A stretch of DNA of 64,000 bases from JAFAMB01 sp963775805 (lineage in GTDB: Bacteria; Verrucomicrobiota; Verrucomicrobiia; Chthoniobacterales; JAFAMB01). Below, one piece after another: positions 50,310-59,567 of the stretch. Both the position numbers and the translations under genes were made by a program. Numbering within the stretch: position 1 is the first letter of the stretch; every line of letters starts with the position of its first letter. The stretch covers positions 1 through 64,000 of the forward strand of contig CAVZKG010000003.1 in NCBI GenBank assembly GCA_963775805.1, written 5' to 3'. Below the pieces are notes generated by a model that was not told the origin of the DNA, ran no database searches, and saw only the letters and a list, made by a program, of their open reading frames with translations.

Positions 50310-50851
50310 CCGCTGATGATTTCGTTTACCTTCCTATCGTGCGGTTCGAGCCGCATTTCGGAGAGGCACTGGAACTCAAAACAGACGCCCACTGCCATCG
50401 CCGTCGGGACCGTGGCAAGAAATCGGTCGTAAAATCCACGGCCTCTACCTAAGCGACTTCCATCCGCACCAAACGCGAGCCCCGGAACCAGAATCAGCTC
50501 AAACCGCTCAATTCCTGGTCCCGGCCTTGGCTCGTTGATTCCATATCGACCCGGAGTGAGGTCAGCCAACGTGGAGACTGTGCGAAACACGAGATTCTCC
50601 CCCTCACACCGCGGATAGCTGATAGAGTAGTCTCTGAGTATGCCGAAACTCCAAAGCAGGTCGATATCCGGTTCGCTCGTAGTAGGTGAGAAAAGCGCCA
50701 GATGTTTTCTGCCCGCCAGGAGCGGACGGAGATTTTCGCAAATCCGCAGCGACCGTATCCGCCGATCTGTCGATGTCAGTTCACTCAAACGTTGGCGCAT
50801 CGCGTCTCGCAATTGGGATTTCTCTGAAAATTCCTTCCTGGGATTTGCCAT
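50306..50851 (-). CDS. 5-formyltetrahydrofolate cyclo-ligase
   Basis: ATP-dependent conversion of 5-formyl-THF to 5,10-methenyl-THF. 181 residues from ATG 50851. Family blocks: LRDAMRQRLSELTSTDRRIRS, LFSPTTSEPDIDLLW, YPRCEGENLVFRTV, RYGINEPRPG, LILVPGLAFGADGSRLGRGRGFYDRFL (the ATP/Mg GRGxGFYDR loop). Known as Fau/YgfA in enterobacteria. Its start overlaps the divergent MBL reading frame region. Confidence 0.93.
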   Translation of the reverse strand: MANPRKEFSEKSQLRDAMRQRLSELTSTDRRIRSLRICENLRPLLAGRKHLALFSPTTSEPDIDLLWSFGILRDYSISYPRCEGENLVFRTVSTLADLTPGRYGINEPRPGPGIERFELILVPGLAFGADGSRLGRGRGFYDRFLATVPTAMAVGVCFEFQCLSEMRLEPHDRKVNEIISG

Positions 50852-50886
50852 TGCTGGATAATTCAACCAATAATGATTCCTTTGTC

Positions 50887-51789
50887 GTGTCGAATCTCTC
50901 CAAGAATCGCGGGCACCGAGTGAGTCTTAAACCTGGTAAAGGGTGGCTTCGACGAAATTTCATTACCCAGGTTTACATCCCTTCCTTATTTACCCGGAGA
51001 ATTGGAAAAGCGCACCAGCCGGAATTTCCACAAATCGGGCCGGACGAAGTCTGCCTGACTTGGATCGGACATGCCTCGTTTCTGATCGGATGGCGCGGAT
51101 TCAACATTCTGGTCGATCCAATCTGGTCTCTCTGGTTAAAAGTTGTTAAGCGAATTCGTCGACCTGGATTCCCGCTGCACCACCTGCCCTCGATCGATCT
51201 TGTACTCATCACGCACGCTCACTTCGATCACCTTGATCGGCGAACACTGCGAAGGATCGCAGCGGCTCAGCCAATCATTGTCCCTAACGGCGTTGGAAAT
51301 CTGGTGGCAAATTTAGGGTTTGATCAGATTCATGAACTGAGCCCTTGGGATACGGTTAATATCGGCGAGGTCGGCATCACGCTCACACCGTGTCATCATT
51401 GGGGAGCTCGAGTTCTCCATGACAATCATCGCGGCTTCGGCGGGTATCACATGCGGTTAGGCAAACGGACAATTTTTCACTGCGGCGACAGCGCGTATTT
51501 TCCAGGATTTGCGGAGATCGGAGAGCGGTTGCCAACCGAAATCGCTCTGCTGCCAATCGGCGCCTACGATCCGCCGACTCGACGGGAAGTCCATATGAAC
51601 CCAGAGCAAGCAATCCGTGCATTCACGGAGCTAAACGCTCGTCTGATGGTCCCGATGCACTACGGGTCGTTTCGTCTCAGCTTTGAACCCCCCGACGAAC
51701 CGCTTCGGCGATTGCAGGCCGGGATTAAGCATCACGACATTGGAGGCAAAGTCGTCGTGATGGAAGAAGGGATTCCGACCATCTTTTAG
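50887..51789 (+). CDS. metallo-beta-lactamase-fold hydrolase (NAPE-PLD/RomA-like)
   Basis: About 300 residues; the start is uncertain because the frame is open leftward through the divergent folate gene, and GTG 50887 is the first reasonable choice. Metal site is complete: ITHAHFDHLDRRTL (HxHxDH), CHHWGARV, HCGDSAYF (Asp), and VPMHYGSF (His). WIGHASFLIGWRGFNILVDP at the front and the TPCHHWGAR segment match the UlaG/NAPE-PLD-type lactonase or phosphodiesterase group. Substrate not known. Confidence 0.88.
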   Translation: MSNLSKNRGHRVSLKPGKGWLRRNFITQVYIPSLFTRRIGKAHQPEFPQIGPDEVCLTWIGHASFLIGWRGFNILVDPIWSLWLKVVKRIRRPGFPLHHLPSIDLVLITHAHFDHLDRRTLRRIAAAQPIIVPNGVGNLVANLGFDQIHELSPWDTVNIGEVGITLTPCHHWGARVLHDNHRGFGGYHMRLGKRTIFHCGDSAYFPGFAEIGERLPTEIALLPIGAYDPPTRREVHMNPEQAIRAFTELNARLMVPMHYGSFRLSFEPPDEPLRRLQAGIKHHDIGGKVVVMEEGIPTIF

Positions 51790-51834
51790 CGCAAATACCA
51801 AACGAGCGCTCGCCCGCGCTATTTTCGCGTTCGC

Positions 51835-53028
51835 CTATCTTTTCGTTCGAGCCAGGACGCTCGCTTTCACCTCGTCCTGCACCGCTACAACTTCCGCCGG
51901 GGTGCGATTGCAAAGCACTGCCGCTATCAATGTCTCTCCCCGGCGATACCGGGCGATAAAGTTCCTCTTTTTTCGCTGACCGTCGACCTCCGCAAGGAGA
52001 TGCGGAGTACTGAAGTCGCCGACAAAATCAAAATGCATTCCCAGGACGGAACTCGAACACGTTGGCACGCTCTCAAATTTTTGGCGTTTGCGTCCGGTTA
52101 AATTCGCTCCAGCCGTCAAACCTTGTAGCCGCGCCATTTCCACGTTGGTAATCCGCTTCGTTCCGCCGTAAATGCGGTCGGGATACAATGCAATATCGCC
52201 TACGGCGTAGATCCCTTTTTCGTCCGTTTCCAAATATTCGTTCACTGGACATCCGCTCGGGCTGCTTAGCGGCGTGTTGGCAACCAATTGCAGGTTCGGC
52301 TCCGTCCCAATCGCCACAACCGCCAACCCAGCCGGAAATCGCATCCCGCTTTTTGTCTGAATATTCTTAATAACAGTCTTACCCTCAAATCCGTTCAGAT
52401 TTTCACCCAGGAGCAGTTGAATTCCCGACTCGACAAACGAATCGGTCAGCCATTGTGCCGTTTCAGGATCGAGAAGTTCCTGCCAAACCACCTTGTCCCG
52501 GCTTAACAGACTCAACTTTGCACCGGAGTTCATCAAATAAGAAGAAACCTCGGCGCCCACAAATCCGGATCCCACGACAACAATGTGCTTCTCGCTCAGA
52601 AGGATTTCACGGATCGCCAATGCATCCCGGAAACTTCGCAGGTAGACGACATTACCAAGATTTGCGCCTGCGACCTGCGGACGCCTGGCTCGGCTCCCAG
52701 TTGCAAGGCAGGCCTTTCGGAATTCGATGGTTTGACCGTTCTCCAGGACCGCTAGACGGCGCTCAATATTGAACTCCCGAACAAATGTTCCGAGTCGAAC
52801 TTCAATGGTTTTCTTTTTGTACCAATCGTCCGGCTTCTCCACGAGCCGATCAAAACTGAAAGTGGCATCTTTCAAAAACGACTTGGAAAGCGGAGGGCGC
52901 TGGTAAGGAAGGTAAGGTTCATTGCTAACGAGCGTCACGGAGCCTTTAGTGTCATATTGACGCAGCGCGTCGCAGACGCTGGCCCCAGCAACGCCGCCGC
53001 CGACGATCAGGTAATCACGCTGGATCAT
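51835..53028 (-). CDS. NAD(P)/FAD-dependent ferredoxin-reductase-like oxidoreductase
   Basis: 397 residues. FAD loop YLIVGGGVAGASVCDALRQY, then LPYQRPPLSKSFLKD, ACLATGSRARRPQVAGANL, NAD loop HIVVVGSGFVGAEVSSYLM, and YAVGDIALYP for FAD ribityl binding. The Y-x-RPPLSK-L signature is that of rubredoxin/ferredoxin reductases feeding oxygenases, although no oxygenase gene lies nearby. The C-terminal reductase domain is present. Alone on the minus strand; bases 53029-53133 show no feature. Confidence 0.92.
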   Translation of the reverse strand: MIQRDYLIVGGGVAGASVCDALRQYDTKGSVTLVSNEPYLPYQRPPLSKSFLKDATFSFDRLVEKPDDWYKKKTIEVRLGTFVREFNIERRLAVLENGQTIEFRKACLATGSRARRPQVAGANLGNVVYLRSFRDALAIREILLSEKHIVVVGSGFVGAEVSSYLMNSGAKLSLLSRDKVVWQELLDPETAQWLTDSFVESGIQLLLGENLNGFEGKTVIKNIQTKSGMRFPAGLAVVAIGTEPNLQLVANTPLSSPSGCPVNEYLETDEKGIYAVGDIALYPDRIYGGTKRITNVEMARLQGLTAGANLTGRKRQKFESVPTCSSSVLGMHFDFVGDFSTPHLLAEVDGQRKKRNFIARYRRGETLIAAVLCNRTPAEVVAVQDEVKASVLARTKR

Positions 53029-53133
53029 GAAGTTGAGCCGCCATTATATGGGGGAGCTGGGATTTTCTCGAAGAAAAATCGCCGATTCACGTGCTGGTTT
53101 CTTGAACACCGGGGATTTTAACCTTTGGACTTC

Positions 53134-55128
53134 CTATGATGGGACCGCAAATCGGTCCCCGAATCTTTCTTGAAACAGGCTGCAAATTCGTTCGAATTCC
53201 GGGCGCCCAATGGATTCGATGTACGTGATCACCCCACCTCGAAAAGCCGGATAACTCCACCCCAATACGGAAGCCAAATCAGCCGCAGACCGATCTTCAA
53301 TAATTCCTTCGCCTATGGCACGGAGCGCCTCGATCGATTGAATCGTAAAGAGGCGTCGTTCGATCTCTTCTGGAGAAGGTTGTGTCGCTGCGAGAGGATA
53401 GATCGCTTGAATCTCTGCCGATTCGACTCGTTGCTGGAGATCGTTGTAGTCGTAAATGCCTGCTCCCGTTTTTCTACCTAACCGCGAACGGTTGATGAAT
53501 TTGTTGAGAATTTCCACGCCATCAGCCGCGTTTATGGCACTCCCACGCCGATAGCGGGCGAGACTCTCCAAGATCGATTTGAATAGATCAAGCGACATTA
53601 AATCCGTTACTGCCAGAGGGCCAAGAATCATTCCTGCGTTTTGAGCGACGTTGTCGATCAGCGAGGGAGAAACGCCTTCCCGAACCATGAATAGCGCCTC
53701 CTGCAGGTAAGCGGCCACGACTCTGCTCGTAAAAAAACCGGGCCCGTCGCGGACAACGACGGAGGTTTTTCCAAGCTGCCGACCAAATAACAGCGCGGCG
53801 TTGAGGGTGTCAGGAGCCGTTTTGTCGCCCACAACGACCTCCAACAATTCCATTCGATCCACAGGAGCGAAAAAGTGAGTCCCAATGAATCTCTCGGGAA
53901 GAGTGCAAGCAGTCGCCAGATTCGAAATCGGCAGAGTCGTCGTGTTCGAAGCAATGATCGCGTTTGAACCGACCATTGCGGAGATTTCGGCAATTTTCGC
54001 CTTCTTCAACGTTTCATCTTCAAAGATTGCTTCGATAATGAGATCGCACTGCACAAGACTCCGGATTTCAGAGCTCCAATTAACGCGCCGGACAGCTTCC
54101 TGCGCCGCTACCGGATCTTGCCGATCAAAATGTTTGCCGCTCGATGCGATGTTTTGCATCCGTTTCAACGATTTTTCACAAAGCTCGTTCGAGACTTCAA
54201 CGACCTGAACATCGAATCCTGCGCGGGCGGCGGTGTATGCGATTCCAGTGCCCATCAATCCGGCACCAAGGACCCCCACTCGTACGATAGGCAGCTTTTC
54301 ACTCAAGGTGCGTTGGAGCATTTTCCGACGCGCGCGATACAATGTATTTATCCGGTTCAACGTGGAAGTCGATTGCCTGACCGCTGCCCATTGTTCAGCC
54401 TCAAGGCGAATCCCTGCATCCATCGACCTTTCAAGCCCGTCATACAGACATCGAAGAATAGCGGTTGGAGCCGCCTCCTCCGGAGAAATCCGTCGCCGCA
54501 TTTTTAGATAAGCTTGTTCAAGGAGTTGTCTATTGGGCGACGATTGCGAAAATGTGAGCGAATTTTCGACGGTAATCTTATCCCACGGTTGCTTGGGGTC
54601 TGGGTGGGATTCTGCCCATTCGAGACCGGCATCGACCAAATTTTTGTTCACGATCTGGAACAATCCTGCCTCAGCTGCCTCCGCGGTTCCGACAGTTTTC
54701 CCCATCATGAGCATTTCGACGGCAAATTGGATCCCACAGAGTTTAGCAAGCCGTTGCGTACCTCCCAAAACCGGCATCAAACCATATTGGAGCCATGGGA
54801 AACCGAATCCATAATCATCCGCATTCGCGAATCGAACGTGACAGCCCAGAATCACTTCGAGTCCCAAGCCTTCGACCGGACCGGTTACTAGCCCGATGAC
54901 CGGTTTGGGTCCTTGTTCCATAGTCCGGAGCAAGATGCGGAGACGATCGATCGTCGGGTCCTGGGCGATCATTTGATCCAATTCAGTCACGGGATCGTTC
55001 GAGCCACGCCGAGCGTCGATCATCAGGATTGACACCGCCTCATCTGAAAGCGCGGCTTCAAGACGATCAGCAAACGCAGTGTCCAACAACTCAGCGCACG
55101 AAATTTGAGCGATCTCATCGAGTCTCAT
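53134..55128 (-). CDS. FadB/FadJ-like multifunctional beta-oxidation protein (664 aa)
   Basis: Enoyl-CoA hydratase plus 3-hydroxyacyl-CoA dehydrogenase. The ATG at 55128 overlaps the thiolase stop (ATGA). Hydratase part about 1-270: PVIGLVTGPVEGLGLEVILGCHVRFA keeps the first catalytic Glu, but the second, in the usual PE-x-LG segment, is Trp (GFPWLQYGLMPVLGG). Dehydrogenase part: NAD loop VGVLGAGLMGTGIAYTAARAG, IGTHFFAPVDRMELLEVV with the catalytic His, GPGFFTSRVVAAY. About 664 residues, slightly shorter than FadB. Works with the thiolase encoded just upstream. Confidence 0.9.
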   Translation of the reverse strand: MRLDEIAQISCAELLDTAFADRLEAALSDEAVSILMIDARRGSNDPVTELDQMIAQDPTIDRLRILLRTMEQGPKPVIGLVTGPVEGLGLEVILGCHVRFANADDYGFGFPWLQYGLMPVLGGTQRLAKLCGIQFAVEMLMMGKTVGTAEAAEAGLFQIVNKNLVDAGLEWAESHPDPKQPWDKITVENSLTFSQSSPNRQLLEQAYLKMRRRISPEEAAPTAILRCLYDGLERSMDAGIRLEAEQWAAVRQSTSTLNRINTLYRARRKMLQRTLSEKLPIVRVGVLGAGLMGTGIAYTAARAGFDVQVVEVSNELCEKSLKRMQNIASSGKHFDRQDPVAAQEAVRRVNWSSEIRSLVQCDLIIEAIFEDETLKKAKIAEISAMVGSNAIIASNTTTLPISNLATACTLPERFIGTHFFAPVDRMELLEVVVGDKTAPDTLNAALLFGRQLGKTSVVVRDGPGFFTSRVVAAYLQEALFMVREGVSPSLIDNVAQNAGMILGPLAVTDLMSLDLFKSILESLARYRRGSAINAADGVEILNKFINRSRLGRKTGAGIYDYNDLQQRVESAEIQAIYPLAATQPSPEEIERRLFTIQSIEALRAIGEGIIEDRSAADLASVLGWSYPAFRGGVITYIESIGRPEFERICSLFQERFGDRFAVPS

Positions 55129-56336
55129 ACGCGTTGAAGCACTGTCGCAACACCCATTCCCAAGCCGGTGCACATCGTCACAACGCCGTGCTCGACATCG
55201 TGCTGTTGCATCGAGTGTACGAGCGTCCCAAGGAGCGCCGCGCCGGTCGCACCAACAGGATGCCCCATCGCAATTGCTCCTCCAGCAACATTGATTCGCT
55301 CAAACGGCACCTTCGTTCGTTCCATGAAATAAAGAACGACCGATGCAAACGCTTCGTTGACCTCGAACAAATCGATGTCACCAACCAAAAGACCAATTCG
55401 GTCAAGTGCCTTCACAGTCGCCGCCGGGGGCGCGGTCAACATGATACAAGGGTCGTCTGCGGCGCTCGCAGTCGACACAATCTTTGCTTTAGGCGTGAGG
55501 CCGCATTCCTCCCCAGCCTCTCGGCTGCCCATCAACACAATGGCTGCGCCATCGGCGATCCCTGAGGAATTTCCAGCGTGATGAACGTGTCGGACGGATG
55601 ACACCTGCGGATAACGAAGACGAAGATAGTCCCGATATTCCGCCCCAACGCGCGCGAAGGCAGGAGAGAGTCTCGCAAGACCTTCCTTAGTCACGTTTTC
55701 TCGCAATAATTCGTCTCTGGACGAGACGACCGCTCCGCATCCACCGAGGACCGGAACCACAAGCTCTTTGAAGAAATCCTTACTCCATGCTCGATTCGCT
55801 CGCTGCTGTGATTCGGTTCCGATGTGATCGACATCATCGCGCGTGTATCGGTAGAGAGTAGCAATTAGATCGGCAGATAATCCCTGCGGAATCTGAACAG
55901 TCGCATCTTTGAAGGAGATGTCCGAAATCATCGGGCCTCCTGCACCGAAGATAGAGAAAAGCGAGAGCATTTCGACCCCACCCGCAATGACTAGATCCGC
56001 CTGACGCGCCATGACTTTTGCGGCCGCGGTGTTGACGGCATCCAGAGCGGAACCACAAAATCGAGACACCATAAACCCGGGGGTGGCAACCTTATACCCT
56101 GCTTGAAGCGCACTCGATCGGGCAAGATTCCCGCCTTGATCGTTATACTGCTCACAACAACCGAGAATTACCTCATCCGTTGATTTCTCGACCGGCGGAT
56201 GCCGGCGGCCCAGCTCTCGCAAAAGCGCACTGACCAGACTCACTGGGGTTTGCGTATGCAATTTGCCGGAAGACTTTCCGCGTCCGAACGGCGTCCGAAC
56301 GGCCTCATAAATGTAAACTTCGGCGATCTGAGACAT
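55125..56336 (-). CDS. acetyl-CoA acyltransferase (thiolase)
   Basis: Last step of beta-oxidation. 403 residues. Nucleophile Cys in SRFCGSALDAVNTAAAKVMA, His in GGAIAMGHPVGATGAALLGTL, and acid/base Cys in VVTMCTGLGMGVATVL; all three are present. Begins VYIYEAVRTPFGRGKSSGKL, the usual start. First gene of a two-gene leftward operon with the FadB/FadJ-like gene, coupled through ATGA. Confidence 0.94.
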   Translation of the reverse strand: MSQIAEVYIYEAVRTPFGRGKSSGKLHTQTPVSLVSALLRELGRRHPPVEKSTDEVILGCCEQYNDQGGNLARSSALQAGYKVATPGFMVSRFCGSALDAVNTAAAKVMARQADLVIAGGVEMLSLFSIFGAGGPMISDISFKDATVQIPQGLSADLIATLYRYTRDDVDHIGTESQQRANRAWSKDFFKELVVPVLGGCGAVVSSRDELLRENVTKEGLARLSPAFARVGAEYRDYLRLRYPQVSSVRHVHHAGNSSGIADGAAIVLMGSREAGEECGLTPKAKIVSTASAADDPCIMLTAPPAATVKALDRIGLLVGDIDLFEVNEAFASVVLYFMERTKVPFERINVAGGAIAMGHPVGATGAALLGTLVHSMQQHDVEHGVVTMCTGLGMGVATVLQRV

Positions 56337-56437
56337 TGTGAAGATAACGGTTCCTTAAACTTACTCGCTTTCGCCGAATTGCGAGCGGGTGGACCATTGC
56401 GCTACTCCCGAGATTCCGTAAGCTCTTTAGCGAATCA

Positions 56438-57493
56438 ATGAAGAAATATCGAATTGCTGCAATTCCAGGTGACGGAATCGGTAAAGAAGTCGTGCCACAG
56501 GGAATTAGAGTGATCGACGCGGCGGCAAGCAAAGCCGGGATTCAACTTGATTGGGAGCAGCTTCCCTGGAGCTGTTCCTATTACAAAGAAACCGGACGAA
56601 TGATGCCGGAAAACGGTCTCGACCAAATCCGCGATCACGACTCAATTTTCCTCGGTGCGGTCGGGTATCCCGGTGTCCCGGACCATGTCTCGCTCTGGGG
56701 CTTGCTCATCCCAATTCGTCGAGCATTCGAACAGTACGCCAACGTACGTCCAGTTCGCCTGATGCCAGGAATTCAATCCCCGTTAAGGGACAGGAAGCAA
56801 GGCGATATCGATTTCATCATCGTCCGCGAAAACAACGAAGGCGAATACTCCTCAGTCGGTGGACGGATGTACACCGGAACCGAATTTGAATTCGCAACGC
56901 AGGAATCGGTTTTCACACGGCGCGGGGTCGATCGAATCCTGCGGTATGCATTCGATGTCGCAGCGAAACGTCCCCGGAAACTGGTAACCTCGGCAACGAA
57001 ATCAAACGGAATCACGATCACGATGCCGTTCTGGGACGAACGATTCAAAGCGATCAGTGCCGAATTTCCTGACATCAAAACCAACCAGTTTCACATCGAC
57101 ATTTTGACCGCTCATTTCGTTCTGCATCCGGACTGGTTCGATGTCGTCGTCGGTTCGAACTTGTTTGGCGACATCCTCTCGGACCTCGGTCCGGCATGCA
57201 CTGGGACTATCGGCATCGCCCCGTCGGGAAATCTGAACCCCGAACGCTCTTTTCCTTCGATGTTCGAACCGGTTCATGGATCTGCCCCAGACATCGCTGG
57301 TAAGGGAATAGCCAATCCAATCGGGCAAATCTGGTCCGGGGCCATGATGCTCGAGCATCTTGGAGAGCAGGCTGCTGCCGACGCAATCCTGAAAGCAATC
57401 GAAACAGTCATCCAGAGCGGGCCCAAGACGAGGGATATGGGCGGAACAGCGTCAACAGAGGAAGTCGGGAAAGCAATCGCGGCGGCGGTGTGA
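56438..57493 (+). CDS. isocitrate/isopropylmalate-family dehydrogenase, tartrate-dehydrogenase-like
   Basis: 351 residues of the decarboxylating beta-hydroxyacid dehydrogenase family. IAAIPGDGIGKEVVPQGIRV start, IIVRENNEGEYSSVGGRM, TSATKSNGITITMPFWDE with the catalytic Lys, VGSNLFGDILSDLGPACTGTIGIAPSGN and EPVHGSAPDIAGKGIANPIG. The ATKSNG and FGDILSDLGPA motifs and the sequence between them are closer to tartrate/D-malate dehydrogenases (TtuC/DmlA) than to LeuB; no leu genes are nearby. Divergent from the thiolase gene across 101 bases. Confidence 0.85.
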   Translation: MKKYRIAAIPGDGIGKEVVPQGIRVIDAAASKAGIQLDWEQLPWSCSYYKETGRMMPENGLDQIRDHDSIFLGAVGYPGVPDHVSLWGLLIPIRRAFEQYANVRPVRLMPGIQSPLRDRKQGDIDFIIVRENNEGEYSSVGGRMYTGTEFEFATQESVFTRRGVDRILRYAFDVAAKRPRKLVTSATKSNGITITMPFWDERFKAISAEFPDIKTNQFHIDILTAHFVLHPDWFDVVVGSNLFGDILSDLGPACTGTIGIAPSGNLNPERSFPSMFEPVHGSAPDIAGKGIANPIGQIWSGAMMLEHLGEQAAADAILKAIETVIQSGPKTRDMGGTASTEEVGKAIAAAV

Positions 57494-57638
57494 ATCCGAA
57501 TCAGCTTGACAGGGTTACCCCCCTATGGCTGATTGCACGCTCCGCGCGATCCATTGAAGCCGTTGGTCCCTGGGTTGCGGCCGCTTGGCCTGCAACCACA
57601 CGCGCCAGGGGAAACCCGGCTACGATTAGATATTGTTT

Positions 57639-58673
57639 ATGCCTGTTCGTTTAGGTCGTTTTGAGATGCCAAAGAGCCTCACAAAAGATGAGGCTACCGC
57701 CACTGAAACTTACGTAAAGTTCTTCGCCGAACCATTTGAGGCCGGATACGGTCACACCGTCGGCAATTCTTTGCGCAGGGTACTTCTCTCCTCGCTGGAG
57801 GGGGCGGCTATTACATCGGTTCGAATCACCGGAGCTCAGCACGAATTCGCTTCGTTGCCGGGAGTCGTTGAGGACGTGACCGACATCATCCTTAATCTGA
57901 AGAAGATAAAATTTAAGGCGGTCGACCACGAGCCACGCACGGTAACGATCAATGTTACCAAGGAGGGTCAGGTTAGCGCTGGCGACATCCAAACCATTCA
58001 GGGGATTGACGTCCTGAACACCGATCAGATTATCTGTACAATCGACAAACGCCAGAAGTTCGAAGCAGAACTCGACGTTCGAGTCGGGCGCGGTTTCTTC
58101 ACCGGAGACGAGAACAAACGTCCGGACATGCCGATCGGTGTGATCCCTATTGATTCAATTTTTTCGCCGGTCACCCGGGTCAAATACAGCGTTGAAAACA
58201 CCCGCGTTGGTCAACGAACCGATTACGATAAACTCGTGCTCGAAATCTGGACCGACGGACGGATTACCCCGGACGAAGCTTTGCTTCAGGCTTCCGCAAT
58301 CCTTCGACATCATCTTGACGTATTCGTTAACTACGATGACAGCGAGGTTGAGTTCGACGAAACACCTGAGGAAGTCAGCCAGGAGAATACACGCCTCAAA
58401 AAACTGCTCAATATGAGCGTGAACGAGATCGAACTCTCCGTCCGCGCTGCAAACTGCTTGAATAACGCCAACATTACGACGGTAGGTCAATTGGCGATGA
58501 AGACCGAAGCTGAGATGTTGAAGTATCGGAATTTCGGCAAGAAATCACTGAACGAAATCAAAGAGAAGTTGCAGCAACTCGGTTTGAGCCTCGGAATGAA
58601 GTTTGAATCAGGCTTGGTCGAACCTCCGATGGGCGGCGAACGAGCTGAAGAATCGAAACTGGTTTCTATCTAG
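57639..58673 (+). CDS. rpoA: RNA polymerase alpha subunit
   Basis: 344 residues from ATG 57639. N-terminal assembly domain (FEAGYGHTVGNSLRRVLLSSLEGAAIT; the GHTLGNSLRR signature), C-terminal domain (NEIELSVRAANCLNNANITTVGQLAMKTEAEMLKYRNFGKKSLNEIKEKL) that contacts UP elements and activators. The usual rpsM-rpsK-rpsD genes do not precede it; a dehydrogenase gene does, 145 bases upstream. rplQ follows by 9 bases. Confidence 0.98.
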   Translation: MPVRLGRFEMPKSLTKDEATATETYVKFFAEPFEAGYGHTVGNSLRRVLLSSLEGAAITSVRITGAQHEFASLPGVVEDVTDIILNLKKIKFKAVDHEPRTVTINVTKEGQVSAGDIQTIQGIDVLNTDQIICTIDKRQKFEAELDVRVGRGFFTGDENKRPDMPIGVIPIDSIFSPVTRVKYSVENTRVGQRTDYDKLVLEIWTDGRITPDEALLQASAILRHHLDVFVNYDDSEVEFDETPEEVSQENTRLKKLLNMSVNEIELSVRAANCLNNANITTVGQLAMKTEAEMLKYRNFGKKSLNEIKEKLQQLGLSLGMKFESGLVEPPMGGERAEESKLVSI

Positions 58674-58682
58674 TAACTGACT

Positions 58683-59093
58683 ATGCGTCACGGGAAGAAG
58701 ACGATTAAATTGGGCCGCAAATCCGAGCACCGGAATCTAATGCTGGCAAATCAGGTTTGCAGCCTCATCGCGGAGAGCCGAATCAAAACGACTTTGGCAA
58801 AGGCAAAAGCCGTGCGTCCGTTCGCGGAAAAGATGGTTACCCTCGGCAAACGAGGCGATCTCCACGCTCGTCGTGTCGCGCTTTCTTTCCTGCGGCAAAA
58901 GGACGCGGTTCACAAGCTCTTTGCCGAGGTAGCACCTCGGACTGCGAGTCGGCAAGGCGGTTACTGTCGCATTGTGAAACTCGGCCCGCGGCAAAGCGAT
59001 TCCGCGCTCATGGCCTATATCGAGTTTGTGGATCAACCAGCCGCAGACGCGACGGTCGAAGCTAAGCCCGCAACGACGGAGAAAAAGAAGTAG
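58683..59093 (+). CDS. rplQ: 50S ribosomal protein L17
   Basis: 136 residues: MRHGKKTIKLGRKSEHRNLM, LVCSLI-like QVCSLIAESRIKTTLAKAKAVRPFAEKMVTLGKRGD, and GGYCRIVKLGPRQSDSALMAYIEFVD. The tail of about 18 residues is Ala/Lys-rich, as in many L17 proteins. Follows rpoA by 9 bases; the pair ends at the 59121-59154 hairpin. Confidence 0.97.
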   Translation: MRHGKKTIKLGRKSEHRNLMLANQVCSLIAESRIKTTLAKAKAVRPFAEKMVTLGKRGDLHARRVALSFLRQKDAVHKLFAEVAPRTASRQGGYCRIVKLGPRQSDSALMAYIEFVDQPAADATVEAKPATTEKKK

Positions 59094-59120
59094 AGCCGCT
59101 TCCAAAGAACTCTTCAGAGT

Positions 59121-59154
59121 GAAGATCTCACATCTCTCCGATCGTGAGATCTTC
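59121..59154. terminator. 11-bp hairpin between rplQ and ACT gene
   Basis: GAAGATCTCAC and GTGAGATCTTC pair perfectly around a 12-base loop, in the 63-base gap between convergent genes. It is a probable bidirectional terminator, though the T-run is weak. Confidence 0.7.
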
Positions 59155-59156
59155 GG

Positions 59157-59564
59157 CTAGCTCTGCTGAGGCTTGCAGTTAAGAATCTCGACCGCTCTTT
59201 TCAGATTGTTTGGTCGGAAGATCAGAAGCCCCTTTTCTGCATTCGGAGCCGACGCCAGGTAGGCGTATTCAATATTGATCTTCTCAGTCGCGAGCTTCTT
59301 CGCGATCTTGGAAATCGTCCCCGGCTTGTTGTCGTGTTCTAGCATCAGAACCTCGCTTTCCACCACAAGCGTGCCATGCTCTTCGAAAATCGTCAGCGCC
59401 CTCTTCGTGTCGCTGACAACCATCCGTACCACGGCGTGATCCACCGTGTCCGAGATAGTTAATCCGAAGATGTTAATCTCCTCCGCAGCCAATGCATCAC
59501 AGACTGCGGCCAGTGTTCCTGGCTTGTTGGCCAGGAACAACGCAAGTTGAGTCGTAACTTCCAT
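59157..59564 (-). CDS. tandem ACT-domain protein (135 aa)
   Basis: Two ACT domains, about 3-65 (QLALFLANKPGTLAAVCDALAAEEINIFGLTISD) and about 70-130 (VLMLEHDNKPGTISKIAKKLATEKINIEYAYL). These bind amino acids; stand-alone two-ACT proteins are thought to be regulators of amino-acid metabolism. It follows gltB by 3 bases in the same direction, so a role in sensing an amino acid for glutamate synthase is plausible but unproven. Confidence 0.88.
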   Translation of the reverse strand: MEVTTQLALFLANKPGTLAAVCDALAAEEINIFGLTISDTVDHAVVRMVVSDTKRALTIFEEHGTLVVESEVLMLEHDNKPGTISKIAKKLATEKINIEYAYLASAPNAEKGLLIFRPNNLKRAVEILNCKPQQS

Positions 59565-59567
59565 AGG

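Noticed and set aside
57494..57638. Clear promoter for rpoA
   Set aside because: TTGACA is present at about 57506 but no TATAAT lies at suitable spacing; not convincing.
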